7,068 bases of DNA, from positions 1-7,068 of the forward strand of contig CAZUCD010000177.1 of the NCBI GenBank assembly GCA_964618855.1. Reading direction: 5' to 3'. Both the position numbers and the translations under genes were made by a program. Of this stretch, positions 6,132 to 7,068 are shown piece after piece. The number at the start of each line of letters is the position of its first letter. Within the stretch, counting starts at the first letter, position 1. The DNA comes from CAZUCD01 sp964618855. Lineage in GTDB: Bacteria; Sumerlaeota; Sumerlaeia; SLMS01; JANRJK01. The notes under the pieces were generated by a model that saw only the letters and a program-made list of their open reading frames with translations, was not told the DNA's origin and searched no databases.

Positions 6132-6575
6132 ATGCCGAATGGCGGGAAACCCCGGAAGGACCTCGCGGCGAAGCCCCCCGAGGGGGTGGCGGAGGCGATG
6201 GCCCAATACGCTGCGGCGCTCGGGCCGCATGGGGCCGGAGAGTTCACCTCACTCCTGAATCAGGTGGCACCCATCCGCATCGAGGATCACTGCGATTTGT
6301 GGCAGCATGTCTCGCGGCACCCGGGGGTGGGGCGTTTCGTCGTCGCGGCGATGAAGGAACTCACCACTGCGACCAAGGGAGTCGCAAGATTCGAACTGCG
6401 CTGGTCGCCTCCTGCTGACGAGGGCCAAGGTGAACCCGTGCTTTGCGTCCGGCTAGGCTCATACCCGAAGGGTTTCCTTCGCGAATTGGCGCAATTGCGC
6501 AGCCGGCTCCGGGGTCGGGGTTTCGCCAACTCCGAGACCCTCGCGATCACTACAGACTTCGGTTCGTGCGAGTAG
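6132..6575 (+). CDS. Unrecognised 147-residue protein, first gene of a HEPN pair
   Basis: I cannot name this protein. ATG 6132 was chosen because GGAGGG (6120-6125) lies 6 bases upstream; the open frame extends further back but overlaps doxX. The N-terminus (1-20) is lysine/proline-rich and probably flexible. The middle contains DHCDLWQHVSRHPGVGRFV, a helix, then beta-like segments VARFELRWSPP and PVLCVRLGS, a helix FLRELAQLRSRLRGRG and a final strand ETLAITTDFG. There is no signal peptide or membrane segment, so it is likely cytoplasmic. It ends 4 bp before the HEPN gene, implying co-translation. From memory, small alpha/beta proteins of this shape (strand, acidic or polar loop, strand, helix, strand) often precede HEPN genes in bacteria, which suggests a cognate partner or antitoxin. 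No nucleotidyltransferase GSxxxG motif is visible, so it is not a MNT-type antitoxin. Confidence 0.75.
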   Translation: MPNGGKPRKDLAAKPPEGVAEAMAQYAAALGPHGAGEFTSLLNQVAPIRIEDHCDLWQHVSRHPGVGRFVVAAMKELTTATKGVARFELRWSPPADEGQGEPVLCVRLGSYPKGFLRELAQLRSRLRGRGFANSETLAITTDFGSCE

Positions 6576-6579
6576 AACC

Positions 6580-6981
6580 TTGGCCTTCGAATGGCGTTCA
6601 TTTATCGCCGTCGCCAATCGGCTGCTGACCCTGGGTGAAGCAGAACGGGACACGAGTGTTCAGGAGGCACTACTGCGCTCCGCAGTGAGCCGGGCGTACT
6701 ATGCAGCCTACCACGAATCCGTCCGATTCGCCAAGCAGCGCCTGGGATTCGTTCCTGCAAAGCAGGCTGCTGCGGGGTCGCACTTGGAGGTCGTCGAGTT
6801 CCTTCAGAAACACCCCGATCTATCTCGGATCGGCGATCTTGGTGATCGTCTGGATCTGATCCGTATTGCGCGGAAGCAAGCCGACTACATCGAAAGGGAA
6901 CCGTCAAAGTTCATGGTGCTGTGGGCGAACGAACATGTGGCCTCCGCGGAGTCAATCCTGGAGGACATGGGGCGTCTCTGA
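6580..6981 (+). CDS. HEPN-domain protein with Rx6H motif
   Basis: The 133-residue product is a small all-helical HEPN protein. MAFEWRSFIAVANRLL opens like many HEPN proteins (M-x-F-x-W-R), followed by LLRSAVSRAYYAAYHES (31-47), the family's most conserved helix. R38 and H45 form the Rx6H motif used as the RNase active site in catalytic HEPN proteins. The last part (DRLDLIRIARKQADY, 89-103, then a long helix to 131) matches the family's R-x-x-ADY region. Translation starts at TTG 6580, four bases after the upstream stop, without a clear Shine-Dalgarno; coupling to the upstream gene is likely. An ATG at 6591 is out of frame. G+C is about 50-58% in the three lines counted here versus about 68% in the MarR gene, hinting at horizontal acquisition. 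HEPN proteins act as toxin RNases, abortive-infection effectors or nucleotide-binding scaffolds; which applies is unknown. Confidence 0.85.
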   Translation: MAFEWRSFIAVANRLLTLGEAERDTSVQEALLRSAVSRAYYAAYHESVRFAKQRLGFVPAKQAAAGSHLEVVEFLQKHPDLSRIGDLGDRLDLIRIARKQADYIEREPSKFMVLWANEHVASAESILEDMGRL

Positions 6982-7019
6982 TAGGTCATAGAGTCCGAGA
7001 CGGCTTTACTGCCCCCCCC

Positions 7020-7068
7020 TCACACCCCCACCGGCGCCGCGACCTCGTTGTAGAGCGTGTCGCGCTGC
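7020..7068 (-). CDS. C-terminal end of an unidentified gene entering from the right
   Basis: On the minus strand the frame reads QRDTLYNEVAAPVGV and ends at a TGA (7022-7020). The residues look like a genuine protein end, and the convergent orientation with the HEPN gene leaves a 38-bp gap. Only 15 codons are visible, so I cannot assign a family. A C-rich run (7012-7019) follows the stop on the plus strand. Confidence 0.45.
   Translation of the reverse strand, partial: QRDTLYNEVAAPVGV

Overview
This is a GC-rich (roughly two-thirds G+C in hand-counted lines) bacterial chromosomal window with closely packed genes. The MacB-type permease, the CoA-dependent catabolic genes and the MarR/DoxX genes suggest a Gram-negative or Gram-negative-like bacterium, possibly PVC-group or Acidobacteriota. 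I cannot fix the phylum from sequence reading alone. There are no rRNA or tRNA genes, insertion sequences, CRISPR arrays or integrases.

Layout. (1) 1-955, minus: a MacB/FtsX-type ABC transporter permease, cut off by the window start. (2) About 1129-1878, plus: a YesL-like (DUF624) membrane protein transcribed divergently from the permease; its true start is unclear. (3) 1936-4383, minus: a two-gene operon with a biotin-dependent acyl-CoA carboxylase beta subunit (methylcrotonyl-CoA carboxylase type), then after 15 bp an enoyl-CoA hydratase. This gene order matches liuB-liuC of leucine/isovalerate degradation. The biotin carboxylase subunit, isovaleryl-CoA dehydrogenase and HMG-CoA lyase are not in the window. 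(4) 4555-6085, plus: a divergent set of SnoaL-like protein, MarR-family regulator and DoxX-family membrane protein. A perfect 18-bp palindrome (4516-4533) lies between the two divergent units and is the best candidate operator for the MarR protein. (5) 6132-6981, plus: a small two-gene module, an unrecognised 147-residue protein followed 4 bp later by a HEPN-domain protein with an intact Rx6H motif. Its second gene is clearly less GC-rich than its surroundings. (6) 7020-7068, minus: the last 15 codons of another gene that enters from the right.

How the genes may work together. The carboxylase and hydratase would catalyse consecutive steps (3-methylcrotonyl-CoA to 3-methylglutaconyl-CoA to HMG-CoA) if they are the leucine-pathway enzymes. 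The MarR protein probably controls its own SnoaL/DoxX cluster and, given the shared intergenic region, might also affect the carboxylase operon. The HEPN pair looks like a toxin-antitoxin or RNase-type module with a partner that is not the usual nucleotidyltransferase. It is the least explained part of the window. The remaining genes look like ordinary housekeeping or accessory metabolism.
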